Below, piece by piece: positions 35,654 through 45,400 of a DNA stretch of 64,000 nt (position 1 is the stretch's first letter; every line of letters starts with the position of its first letter). The notes under the pieces were generated by a model, which was given only the letters and a program-made list of their open reading frames with translations, did no database searches and had not been told where the DNA came from. The stretch is from Deltaproteobacteria bacterium. Lineage in GTDB: Bacteria > Desulfobacterota > JADFVX01. Location: the NCBI GenBank assembly GCA_029860075.1, contig JAOUBX010000015.1, forward strand, positions 1 to 64,000, written 5' to 3'. The position numbers were made by a program, and so were the translations under genes.

Positions 35654-38620
35654 TTACTTAAAAGGTATGTAATTGTGATATTGCAACCACATTTCTCCCC
35701 ACTCTAATGCTTCTGGTCGCCAACTCCTTGATAAACGTATGCTGTGAATTGCATTTTCGAAATCCACATTAAACATTCTCAAACCAAACACTTCATCAAG
35801 CCCTTTGCTTTTATTGTAAACATAAAATGCTTCCTCTATGGCGCGTGCCTGCCTATAATAAAGAGGAGTCAAGTTAATTTGAGCTATCTCAAAATTTCTA
35901 CCTTTACTTATGTGTTGTGCAGCCCGTTTCGTAATACCTTGCAGAGTGATGCCAACATATACAATTTCACGATTTATTTTATCAATACCTAAATAAACGT
36001 TATACACCTGACCTTTATTGCGTGGGTCTATTAACAATACTTTATATAGTTGTGAATTAGTTAACCTAGCTTTAATCAAATCAATTTTTTGTTTTGTTTC
36101 TAGCAAAACGGTACTTACTTTACTTGTTTCGCTCATTACACCATTAGCCACAGTGTTGCCTGAGTTCTTTGTAACCAAGTCTTCAGAAGAATCTTGAACT
36201 CTATTAAGTAAGCGATAACCACCACGAACAAAGAAAGGAACCACATGATAAGCGAGTAAAGCTAAATTAAATATTTTCCAAACACGAAGAAAAGCAGGAC
36301 CACCTTCCATTTTCATAATCTCTTCTTGATGATCAATAATATATTGTGTTGCAACTTGAAAAGTCACTTTTGCCACATTTAATAATGACTTCCCAATCAA
36401 TGTTTTAGCAAAGGAACTACCTACTGAAAGTGGCAATGTAATCAAAAATAATTTAGCAAATCTTGCTGAACTAACGTGCTCTTTAGTAAGCGCTATCATT
36501 TCAGGTGCGGTCATAAGTCGCGGTTCATAATTATTTTCGCGAAATTTTACCAAAGCAATATCACTGAACGACAATTGATAATAATGATGTTTTGCATTAA
36601 TCGCTGTAATACCATCATGTACATTCCATCTTATATCCACTATTCCTTTCATGTCATATTTGGCTTTTTGTGGATATTCCCTATAACTCCAGGTGCCAGG
36701 GCTAGTGATTTCAGAAGGCGCATAAACATGCACGCTCTTCACACCCTGACCCGCCTCCAGCTTGCTAATACTTTTCTCCAGACTTGAGTTACCTTTTGCG
36801 TGCAAAGCTACGAGCTTTGCATTATATATTTTTAAATAGAGATCAAAATTATCATTATGCATATCTTCATATAATCGCTCGAGATAGGTTTTTCTTCCAT
36901 CACGCATGCTACTTAGCTTTTTTAAAAGTTTAATAAAATATGTATCCGCTGAAAACATAAGAAAAATAGAAAGTATCTCTTCCTCTTCAGCCCCCCCCGT
37001 TCTTTTATCAACTAATTCTTTAATTCGGTTAGCCATTATTTCGACTGTCAAATCCATAAAATTTTCGAAAGGCATAACCTTGGCTGACTTGTCTTTTACA
37101 TAACCTACCCGACCATTGGTATTTTCTATTATGTCATTTGGTCCTTGAGTATTTAACAAATTGCTTCTATTTTGCGAACAACCTATCCCCGCATTGCTAT
37201 AACCGTCCTGAGTCATAGCTATAACTTCACCTTGTGTAACAAGGCGCATATCACTGTCAGTTGGTTTTTCATATAAATATAACGGCACCATACCTTCTTG
37301 TTGCACCGTACTTATATACGCTGTAATGCCAACAAAGTTATCCTTACATGATCCATTATCAGTCGAATAGTGGTATCTATTTAATTCATGATTATGCCAG
37401 CAATATAATGGTTTTGCATTGGGTTCATATTTACTTAAAGAAATAAATTTTGGTTCTCTATACTGATACTGCAAACCCAGTTGCGAGTCAGAATACCCCT
37501 GACTTAAATTTGTATAAGCATGTAGATGGTAACTAGGGTTATTAAATTCATGTACTACATCTGCTACACAATTAAACGTTAATGAAATATCCAAGCCCGG
37601 ATTCGCAATCAAAGCAGGTCTCAAACTAACACAGCGCACCTCGCCTAATTCATCTATGAAACGGGTTAAAATGCCTACAGGTCTTTTTTTACCGTCCTTT
37701 TCACCAAAGACAATTGCTCCGGTATCTCCTTCACATGCAAAAGGAATGGCAGACACGCCGCCAACCCGGAAATCATATCCTTCTACTTGCGTTATAATGC
37801 CTTGTGTAACACCGGTGCGTGCCCCGGACTTCCATACCTTCATGCCGTATTGCGGTTCAAGGAATATCCGCTCGAATTCGATGCCTTCGACTTCCGTTGA
37901 AGGCTCACGTTCACCCGTGGGTTTTATGAGGAGAAAATTAGAAGTAAAGACCAGGTCGTCGCTTGCTTCGTAATAGTCCAGATCAGACTTATAAGCCTCA
38001 CCGACAGGTGTGCCGGAGGTTCCTTGATAGATGAGGTCGCTATGCTCAAGCTGCCCCTTTTTGTTAATTGACAGTGCGCCGAGAATATCCCGCGAAGTAA
38101 GTATAATCGGCCGGCAGGTTAAACGATCATAAACAACCATGCCCAGCGTACCGTAAGGCTGTTTGACGCCATCCTGCTCGGCATAGATGGCGATGCCCCC
38201 TTTAAGCTCATCATAGGTGCCGGTACGGGCTTCTGATTCGGGGGTAGGGCATTTGCGCTCTTCGGGCGCTACCTTATCTGCTATTTCAATTACATCGACA
38301 GGATAGCCGGGAATGCGGATTACGCCTTCAAGGCGCGGTGCTTCTGTACGTTCTATAGGTTGACTGTTTTCAGCAGGCGGGCGGGTGGCGGGCGCAGGTT
38401 GACCGCCTGTGCCGCCAGTTTCTGTTTGATTTTCACCGGGAAGTTTTTGTTCTTTCTTTTTCTTGACCGTAACGCGAATGCAGAGTGTTTCAGTAGGTTT
38501 ACCGTTTCTCAACTTGAGAGCAACACCGACACTCATAACGCCTTTTTTCCGCATCAACCCCGGCGTCTCCCGTTTAACAACCTCTTTCAATTCCCTTATG
38601 TTTTCGACAGTTATTTGCAT
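35654..38620 (-). CDS. Cargo-like protein: shared N-domain, degenerate trypsin fold, C-terminal GIY-YIG nuclease
   Basis: 988 residues. Residues 1-60 (ENIRELKEVV, GVALKLRNGKPTETLCIRV) match the N-terminus of the next gene. A Pro/Gly/Gln linker follows. Residues about 130-340 are a trypsin-like fold, but the usual His site is SRDILGA and the Ser site is CEGDTGAIVF, so it is probably inactive. Residues 390-460 resemble the DUF5648 type (KPLYCWHNHELNRYHYS, GMVPLYLYEKP). Hydrophobic stretches lie near 725-820. The last 115 residues look like a GIY-YIG endonuclease: VYLGIDKINREIVYVGIT, KRAAQH, and Glu in ARAIEEAFY. No signal peptide. Strong AT content. I read it as a nuclease effector on a delivery scaffold; delivery is inference. 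Confidence 0.82.
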   Translation of the reverse strand: MQITVENIRELKEVVKRETPGLMRKKGVMSVGVALKLRNGKPTETLCIRVTVKKKKEQKLPGENQTETGGTGGQPAPATRPPAENSQPIERTEAPRLEGVIRIPGYPVDVIEIADKVAPEERKCPTPESEARTGTYDELKGGIAIYAEQDGVKQPYGTLGMVVYDRLTCRPIILTSRDILGALSINKKGQLEHSDLIYQGTSGTPVGEAYKSDLDYYEASDDLVFTSNFLLIKPTGEREPSTEVEGIEFERIFLEPQYGMKVWKSGARTGVTQGIITQVEGYDFRVGGVSAIPFACEGDTGAIVFGEKDGKKRPVGILTRFIDELGEVRCVSLRPALIANPGLDISLTFNCVADVVHEFNNPSYHLHAYTNLSQGYSDSQLGLQYQYREPKFISLSKYEPNAKPLYCWHNHELNRYHYSTDNGSCKDNFVGITAYISTVQQEGMVPLYLYEKPTDSDMRLVTQGEVIAMTQDGYSNAGIGCSQNRSNLLNTQGPNDIIENTNGRVGYVKDKSAKVMPFENFMDLTVEIMANRIKELVDKRTGGAEEEEILSIFLMFSADTYFIKLLKKLSSMRDGRKTYLERLYEDMHNDNFDLYLKIYNAKLVALHAKGNSSLEKSISKLEAGQGVKSVHVYAPSEITSPGTWSYREYPQKAKYDMKGIVDIRWNVHDGITAINAKHHYYQLSFSDIALVKFRENNYEPRLMTAPEMIALTKEHVSSARFAKLFLITLPLSVGSSFAKTLIGKSLLNVAKVTFQVATQYIIDHQEEIMKMEGGPAFLRVWKIFNLALLAYHVVPFFVRGGYRLLNRVQDSSEDLVTKNSGNTVANGVMSETSKVSTVLLETKQKIDLIKARLTNSQLYKVLLIDPRNKGQVYNVYLGIDKINREIVYVGITLQGITKRAAQHISKGRNFEIAQINLTPLYYRQARAIEEAFYVYNKSKGLDEVFGLRMFNVDFENAIHSIRLSRSWRPEALEWGEMWLQYHNYIPFK

Positions 38621-38761
38621 TTAATCCATTCTTCCATTTGCCGGTTGAATTTCTGAGGGCGTTAGTGCGGTGTATGTGCGAAGCTGGTGTAGAGATTAAT
38701 GTATCGATCAATTTTAACGCACATAAATACACGTCACTTTACACCATCATAGCAAAGGCAT

Positions 38762-41700
38762 CTATTCAGGATCTTTATCATAAAAATCAATATGGAGATG
38801 ATGTACATGCGTATCGTGACTATTATTTAAATAAACATTCTCTTTTCTGCTAAAAATCCAATTATTACCTTGCTTCCAACCGATGCAGTTATACCATGGA
38901 GTATTGTAATACCTTACATTATACTTTCCTTTTTCATCTGTAAGTTGCTTCAAGAATTTTATTGCTTTAGAATTTCTATTTGCTGCAGTTGCGTGTTTAG
39001 TCATAAGCTTCCCTATTTGTTCTTGTGTATAGTCATCATCATGTCTGTCTTGTCTTGACCCAGTTCCAAATAATCTCATAAAATCAATATCCAAAGCCTT
39101 TGCTATAGAATTTAACTTAGCAAATGATAAATCCCTTTCATTTCTGATTTTAGACAAAGCATTTGTCGCTATTTTTTTAATCAAGGAGTTTGGGTGATTT
39201 TTACTGTGAAATTCCAATGCCTCTTTCATCCACTGAAGGTCATGAAAGGGATACTCTTTTGCTTCGTCTTTCATCTTTATACTATGTAAATCCATAGCTA
39301 AACCTCTCTTATGCGTGTTCCAGTCCTGTCTAAAATAACAAAAACTATTTACCGTGAGTGTTTCTATATTAAAATCTTCAATGATTCTTTTAAGGTTTTT
39401 CCAAAAAGATGGCTTAACGAGACATATGGAATTATATATGCCCAAGCTTTTGTCTTCCCCAAGAGTCTTGACAGAAAGATTTCTCGCACTCATATAACTA
39501 AAGGATTGCATTTTTATTTCTCTTTTCTTTGCTGTATTCACTATATAACTCAGATCAAGAGATTCTTTTTCAAGAGCAATATAGTATGGGTGTAATGGAT
39601 CAAATGGTTGTTCTGTTGGGGGATAATATTTTTTTATCTCAGATAATTCTAATGTGGGGTAAAATTCAAGCAAAGCGTCCCAGGATGGAAATTGGTATCG
39701 TTGAGAGTATTGATGATATAGTACGATAAATAGAAATATTTTTTTAGATATTAAGCCTCTTTCTAATGGAGGCTTAACCATTTTATACTGTATTTTTTCT
39801 TTCCCCCTCACCTTTATTAGTGTCTCTAATCTAAAAATATCATAATTTATTCTATATAACTCCTGAAAATATGCCAGTAATAGCGTGCTCGCCATTCCAA
39901 ACTTACCATCTTTCTCTTCTTTATATAAATCCTTCTTTATTGATTTATAAAACTTTATTGCATCCAACCAGATTTTAAATTTTTTCTTTTCACTTCTAAT
40001 GCGAACACTATTTAAGTAGATTTTAATTTTTATCCAATGTAACAATTGATTTTTAAACCATTCCAGTATTGTTTTTTTATCCTTATACTCTTGAAGAAAA
40101 TCTGGCAGTTTTATAAAATTTTCAAAAACGGTATTTTTAAAAAATATTAAAGGCCCATTGTCTTGATTAAAAATATCTTGATTTCGCTCTACTAATTTAG
40201 CTGGGTAGTCTACTAAAATTTCCTTCATTGTATATTCGCCAGCGATAAGTGTCTTTTTTAGGCCATCCCAGCTTACTTCAACCTGTGTTTTTTTACATAT
40301 CATGAAGTTTATTTTTTTAAGTATAACTTTTATGCTGGTTATGATTATAATCAAGTCCCTTTCTGTAAAACTTTTTTTGTAATCTTTTAATTTCTCCATT
40401 AGTAGTTTATAATAATCATCAGCCTGATTTCCCTTGCCTTTTTCATATTCACAAATCATTAGCTGATTATCGCTTAACCATTCACGGCACACATCTATTG
40501 CATTTGCATCCCCTCCCTTTTTCTTAATATCTGCTTTAATTATAGATAAGTATGAATCCGTTTTGTCTCTCTTTGCATTGTTTAAAGAGATGACAATTTT
40601 TTGGTTCTCAAGGGCTTCTACCCAGTCACTATCTTCTACTAGCTCAGCCATATCTTCAGCTTCATAAAACTTGAATTTCATTTCTGCATCATGGGGAATA
40701 TTAAAGAAAACTTTTGTACGCTTTACAAAGGGGCATTTAGAATAAGGAGCAACAGAAAATTCGTTTATAAATGAATGAAATGAGTCCATATCAAATTGTG
40801 CGCCTTCTTTTGGACTTTCGACACTCCAGAAACTTTTTTTAACATCCAGGTATACTTCTACATTTTTATAATTTGCTTGAATTTCGATACTCTGATCATA
40901 TAAAAATTTAACCTTCTCCAGGTTTCTCCCGCCTGAAGTGCTCACATAACCAATAAGCCCATCAAAAGTACCGTCGTAAATTTTGCTCTCACTTCTATCA
41001 CCAACGACACATTTTGTTTTGTTATCACCCTGTTTAAACCTGTAAAGCGGAACAGCTTTTGGATGATCCTTATCAATGCCTTTAAAAGCAGGTTCCAGGT
41101 ATTCATAACCATTATTGTGGCAACCTTCTTTCATTTCTGACAAATAAACATCTTTTGTTTTAGGGTTTTTAAAGTAGTGCAAATAATTGGACTTACTTTC
41201 AAGACGTACACCCAGCTTACTCAACACCACATCAATACGGCTTGCAATACCCCAGGTTTCATTTTCAAATGGAACCGCCCGTTTCACCAGACCCACGACC
41301 CTTTTTGTCTCGGCATCAACGATAATGGAACCCGAATCGCCCGGCGCTACCACATGAGGCTGATTTTCTTTGTCAGTGGTGCAAAACAGAAAATCGGTTG
41401 GTGATAAATGGCTGCAGATAATCTTTCCTTCAGTTTTGCCCGTTCTGGCCCCGTATTTAATGACCTTCATGCCGATAACCGGCGATATTATTTCACGAGG
41501 TATTTCTCCGATCTCTTTCACTTCCATTTTGTAAAAATCGCCCATGGGAAAACCTGTATCTTTTTCTACACTGGCAATGGCTGCGTCTATAGTTCTTACT
41601 CCAAAGATAGAACTTTCTACTGCCCCGATTCTATATTCTTCGGCCTGCCCCCCCTGGCAAACATATGTGTCTTCAATGTTTTCACTTGTTTGGCTGTCTG

Positions 41701-42307
41701 CAATAACATGGGCGTTGCTTAAAATAAATGGTTCATTAAATGAATCGTGTTGGCCATAGACAATTGCGCCTAATGTTCCAATATTGTCGCTGCCTTCTTT
41801 TTGAATGTTGATGCCGCTTTGCAGGGTTTCCTGCGGTCCTGTATTTGCCCAGCCAAGTTGTTCCAATACTTTGGGTTGAATCCTGACATTGGTTTCTTCC
41901 AATGCCGTAACAAAGTCATCTGCCACCTCAACCACATCGATCAGATACCCCGAAAGCCGTACCTGGCTTTTGATTTTCTGGAGTTCCAGCTCTTTCTTTT
42001 TTTCAGCCTCTTTGCGGGCGGCTTCTTTATTGGCTTTGTTTTTTTGCGTCTGATTTTCTGTAGAAGGCGAGACAGATGCTTGGCCTGAAAGAGCGTTCTG
42101 ACCGTTTACATTTTGATTTTCTGCAAGCGCTTCTTCAATTTTAATTTCCTTTATTGATACCCGTATGCAGAGTAAATTCGTTGGCTGGCCTTTTCTAAAC
42201 TTAAGTGCTACGGCAACGTTTTTTACGCCGGGAATTCGCATCAAACGCGGCGTTTGGCAGCGCACGACCTCTTGCAGTTCGATTATATTTTCTTCGGTGT
42301 TTTGCAC
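38762..42307 (-). CDS. Cargo-like protein: shared N-domain, intact trypsin-like protease, C-terminal M15-like DD-peptidase
   Basis: 1181 residues with a GTG start at 42307 (SD AGGAGGGG upstream). The N-terminal 60 residues (ENIIELQEVV, VALKFRKGQPTNLLCIRV) are shared with the nuclease paralogue. A Lys/Glu/Ala-rich linker follows to about 120. The trypsin-like domain spans about 150-370, with His in LSNAHVIA, Asp in TIDAAIA and Ser in APGDSGSIIV, so the triad looks intact. A DUF5648-like unit lies near 400-470 (AVPLYRFKQGD), then a long helical, Lys-rich region. The last 200 residues carry M15-type zinc ligands: THKRGLAMDLHS (H-x6-D) and HVHHLHIDF. That domain would cut peptidoglycan stem peptides. 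No signal peptide, so export must occur by another route if it acts outside the cell. Confidence 0.82.
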   Translation of the reverse strand: MQNTEENIIELQEVVRCQTPRLMRIPGVKNVAVALKFRKGQPTNLLCIRVSIKEIKIEEALAENQNVNGQNALSGQASVSPSTENQTQKNKANKEAARKEAEKKKELELQKIKSQVRLSGYLIDVVEVADDFVTALEETNVRIQPKVLEQLGWANTGPQETLQSGINIQKEGSDNIGTLGAIVYGQHDSFNEPFILSNAHVIADSQTSENIEDTYVCQGGQAEEYRIGAVESSIFGVRTIDAAIASVEKDTGFPMGDFYKMEVKEIGEIPREIISPVIGMKVIKYGARTGKTEGKIICSHLSPTDFLFCTTDKENQPHVVAPGDSGSIIVDAETKRVVGLVKRAVPFENETWGIASRIDVVLSKLGVRLESKSNYLHYFKNPKTKDVYLSEMKEGCHNNGYEYLEPAFKGIDKDHPKAVPLYRFKQGDNKTKCVVGDRSESKIYDGTFDGLIGYVSTSGGRNLEKVKFLYDQSIEIQANYKNVEVYLDVKKSFWSVESPKEGAQFDMDSFHSFINEFSVAPYSKCPFVKRTKVFFNIPHDAEMKFKFYEAEDMAELVEDSDWVEALENQKIVISLNNAKRDKTDSYLSIIKADIKKKGGDANAIDVCREWLSDNQLMICEYEKGKGNQADDYYKLLMEKLKDYKKSFTERDLIIIITSIKVILKKINFMICKKTQVEVSWDGLKKTLIAGEYTMKEILVDYPAKLVERNQDIFNQDNGPLIFFKNTVFENFIKLPDFLQEYKDKKTILEWFKNQLLHWIKIKIYLNSVRIRSEKKKFKIWLDAIKFYKSIKKDLYKEEKDGKFGMASTLLLAYFQELYRINYDIFRLETLIKVRGKEKIQYKMVKPPLERGLISKKIFLFIVLYHQYSQRYQFPSWDALLEFYPTLELSEIKKYYPPTEQPFDPLHPYYIALEKESLDLSYIVNTAKKREIKMQSFSYMSARNLSVKTLGEDKSLGIYNSICLVKPSFWKNLKRIIEDFNIETLTVNSFCYFRQDWNTHKRGLAMDLHSIKMKDEAKEYPFHDLQWMKEALEFHSKNHPNSLIKKIATNALSKIRNERDLSFAKLNSIAKALDIDFMRLFGTGSRQDRHDDDYTQEQIGKLMTKHATAANRNSKAIKFLKQLTDEKGKYNVRYYNTPWYNCIGWKQGNNWIFSRKENVYLNNSHDTHVHHLHIDFYDKDPE

Positions 42308-42308
42308 C

Positions 42309-42434
42309 TCACTCCCCTCCTGGAAAATCCGCTTCCAATCGCATAATCCTCATCGCCCTTGCATCGTCCCTCGATCCGCGCCGTTCCAGGTTAAGCTCTA
42401 ACGCAACCTTTATTTCAATCTCATCAACATAAGA
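42309..42434 (-). pseudogene. Duplicated tail fragment of the 3395-residue protein
   Basis: Directly after the TAA of the giant gene, the same frame stays open for 41 codons to TGA 42309-42311. Its end, RDDARAMRIMRLEADFPG, matches RDDARLLRIMRLEADFPG of the giant (near 42650-42730), and the DNA between 42316 and 42380 is visibly similar to 42660-42722. It therefore seems to be a leftover 3' end from a second copy. The SD of the M15 cargo gene lies inside it. Confidence 0.65.
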
Positions 42435-45400
42435 TTAACTCGTATGACATTCCGGCAGGCAGTGGGCGCAGCCATCAGCCGCATCATAACGCTTCTTCCC
42501 TTCGGCAACGGCGTCACTGCCGCTGGCAAATTCACCCAGGTAAGCCCTGTTCTCTGTGTTAGGGAGCCATCGGCAATCCGTAAGGTGCACTTCGTGGTCG
42601 CCATTGGCCTGGGCATTCATGTTGATATAATACTTATTTTTTCTGGTCCACTTCCCCATCCCCGGAAAATCCGCTTCCAGCCGCATTATCCTCAACAACC
42701 GCGCATCGTCACGCGCACCCTGGTCGCCTGCATTCTTCTCGGCCAGCGCCGGATTTATCGTCTCATCCGTATAGACATCGATGCCTATAACAAAACCTGC
42801 ATTTTCACGGCGCGCTCCGGCGTTATCGAGCCACTCCGCCATTTCTCGTCCGAGACGGCTTACGGCGTCGTCTGCACCGGGATTAACGCCCTTCGAAGTA
42901 TCGGGCACATGGTCCAGGATGAAACGGGGCTCGAAGAATAGCGGCGTTTCGCTGCCGAAGGAATCGGTATCGCTCCAGTCACCGGCCACCCCGAAGCCGT
43001 AACGCACGCTCAGCGCCAGGCGCCGTTTGATCCCCGCCGCCTCCGGGCCAAAGCCGAGTCCCAGCAAACGATGGAGCACGTCGGCCAGCAGCTCGGTGGG
43101 ATGGCTGAACCTGGGCGCTCCGCCGGGGATAAGCGCGTCGATCTTAATCCGTTTTTCCAGTTCCACCGAGGGGAAGAAGCGATCGGGCAGGGTTACCACC
43201 GGCGTTCGGTAGATAAAGGCCTCGGCCGTCTTTTGCCCTTCCAGCAGTTCGGCATTTCGCACCGTTTTAATGCGCACCCGCACATTCTGCTTTTCCAGGA
43301 TATGGAGGTCAGTAAAGCCGAAGCGGCGCGGCAACTCTTCCAGTTCGTCCGTATTTTTCCCCTTTTTGGCAAACCAGTCGGACAGGGTCACCGTAAAGAC
43401 CGCTATCTCTCTGTCCTCATCCCCTGTCTCTATTTCGGGACCTTCCGTCTCTCCTTCAATGCCGTCCACTCGCACCATGGGCGGCGGGTCGCCCGGCGCG
43501 CACCGGAAGGTATAGACAAGGTCGTCTTTCACCACCGCACCCGCTGTGTTGCTTTCGGTCACACGCTCTTCGGTAAAATCGTAGCGGTGCTTCGTGGTGC
43601 GCAGCCCTTCGCCGAGGCTTACCGGCTGAAGCGGTCCGCCCCGCTCGTAATGCTCTCGCCAGTGAAGCGCCAACTCCTTAATGAGCACAACCATATCGTC
43701 GATGATCCAGTGCAAGTCGGCGCGCTCGCCGGCGCCCGCCTCATACTTGGCCGCGACACGTTTTTCGAGAAGATCGATATACTTAATGAGCGTAGTATCG
43801 CACTGGGCGAGGGCGTGGAAGAGATCCTGGAAGAGACGGCCCTTTACGCCCAGCATGGGTGCCAGTTCTTCCAAAGCCTTCAGGTTAAAAAAGATCTCCA
43901 TGCTGTGCGTGTCCTGCTCGGCGAACTCGGCCTGAAAGTCTACCTCGTAGCGCCAGGCGAGCAGGTCATCGTAGGAGTCCAGCGCCGGATAGCCCTTTTC
44001 GTCCATCTCGTAATCGGCAACTCCCTGCTGGTGCGACAGCCTGGGCGGCGTGGGCAGATCGCGCAGCGGTACCGGGATCGACAGCTCACCCAGTTCGGTA
44101 GGCGAAGGCGGTATGACAAAGGAGAGGAGGATATCTTCACCTGCACTGTTTTGAATTTCCAGACCACTCAGTTGAAAGGCAACGCCGGTATCGATGGTGC
44201 GGTGCTCTTCGGGCTTGAGCACATCGACGGCCATTGCCAGGTGATCCTCTTCACGCTTAAAGCTCGTCGGCTGGAGCGTATAGCCCGTATCGAGGGCCAC
44301 CGTTTTGTCCTCCACAAAGTTGCCGGTCGCCATAAAGGGTTCACCGCCGCTTTCGTCAAAAGTGAGCGGGAAAAAGACGGCCGTGTCAATATCATAGGCA
44401 GCAGCGAGACGATTGCCTATCCGCTCTTTCATAATGCGGCGCGTAACCTCGCTTTTTGCCGGTTCGCCGTCGGCATAATCGATAATCTCTGTAAGCCCCG
44501 TCGTAAGAGCACTTGCCAGTTCAGCCCGCGCCTCCAGCAGACGGTCGTAGCTGTTGCTTTCAGGCGTAAGCCCCGCTTCGGCCAGTGCAAGCGCTGTGGC
44601 CGGACGCAGGAGCCGGTCGAGTTGGGCAAGCGTTGTTAACGCCCACTCGTCAAAATCGATATCGGAATAATTACGGAGCGTAAACGCCTTATTTTCCACA
44701 AATTTGCCGCTCTCGGCATCCATTTTGCCCAAAGTGAGATTGGGCTTATCTTCGATAAATTTATAGACGGGCACCTTTTTGCGATTCATGGGTGTGGTGG
44801 CAAGGGGCCGCAGCGATAAGAAAGCGGGCTTTTGCGTTTCGACCTGATAGTTGTAGCCGCCTGCGCCCAGCCTCACCGCCCAGAGCGAAGGTTTTTCGCT
44901 CCCTGCACGGCGCGGCGTTCCGAGGCCCAGATGGAGGGTGTCGGCAGCCAGCGCATTCTGAAAGTCCTTTGCATAACCCTGGAGGGCGGTAGTCTTATCA
45001 TCGCTCACCGCCCCGGCCAGGGCGGGCGCAATGTCGGAACTCATGAACCAGACCGGCTCCTCATCGTGCAGTTCGGGATGGATAAGTTCAAAATCCTCTT
45101 CCGTCGGTACCTGCGCAAAGCGACGCAGCACCAGCATCGCCTTCAGTTCAAAGGCGGCGGGGTTTTGGCGCGGAACTACGGGCCGCGTCAATTTTAGCGG
45201 CGGCGGCGGTTTGAGATAACGAGCATCACCGCGAAGCAGATTGGCCCCGCCAATGGCCGCGCCAAACTCTTCCATGGTAACCGTTCGCCCCGCCCGCCCC
45301 GAACAGGCCCGGCGCAGCGTCTCGAAGCTGTCGCTCTCCACGGTCGTCAGTGCAAAGGAAAGGGGGGCGCCGCCAGTCCTGGTCTCCGCCTCGATAGAGA

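Noticed and set aside
43071-44639. 522-codon plus-strand ORF opposite the 3395-residue gene
   Set aside because: It is a long antisense frame caused by GC-rich codon use of the giant gene; no SD, no domain, and it overlaps a well-formed protein.
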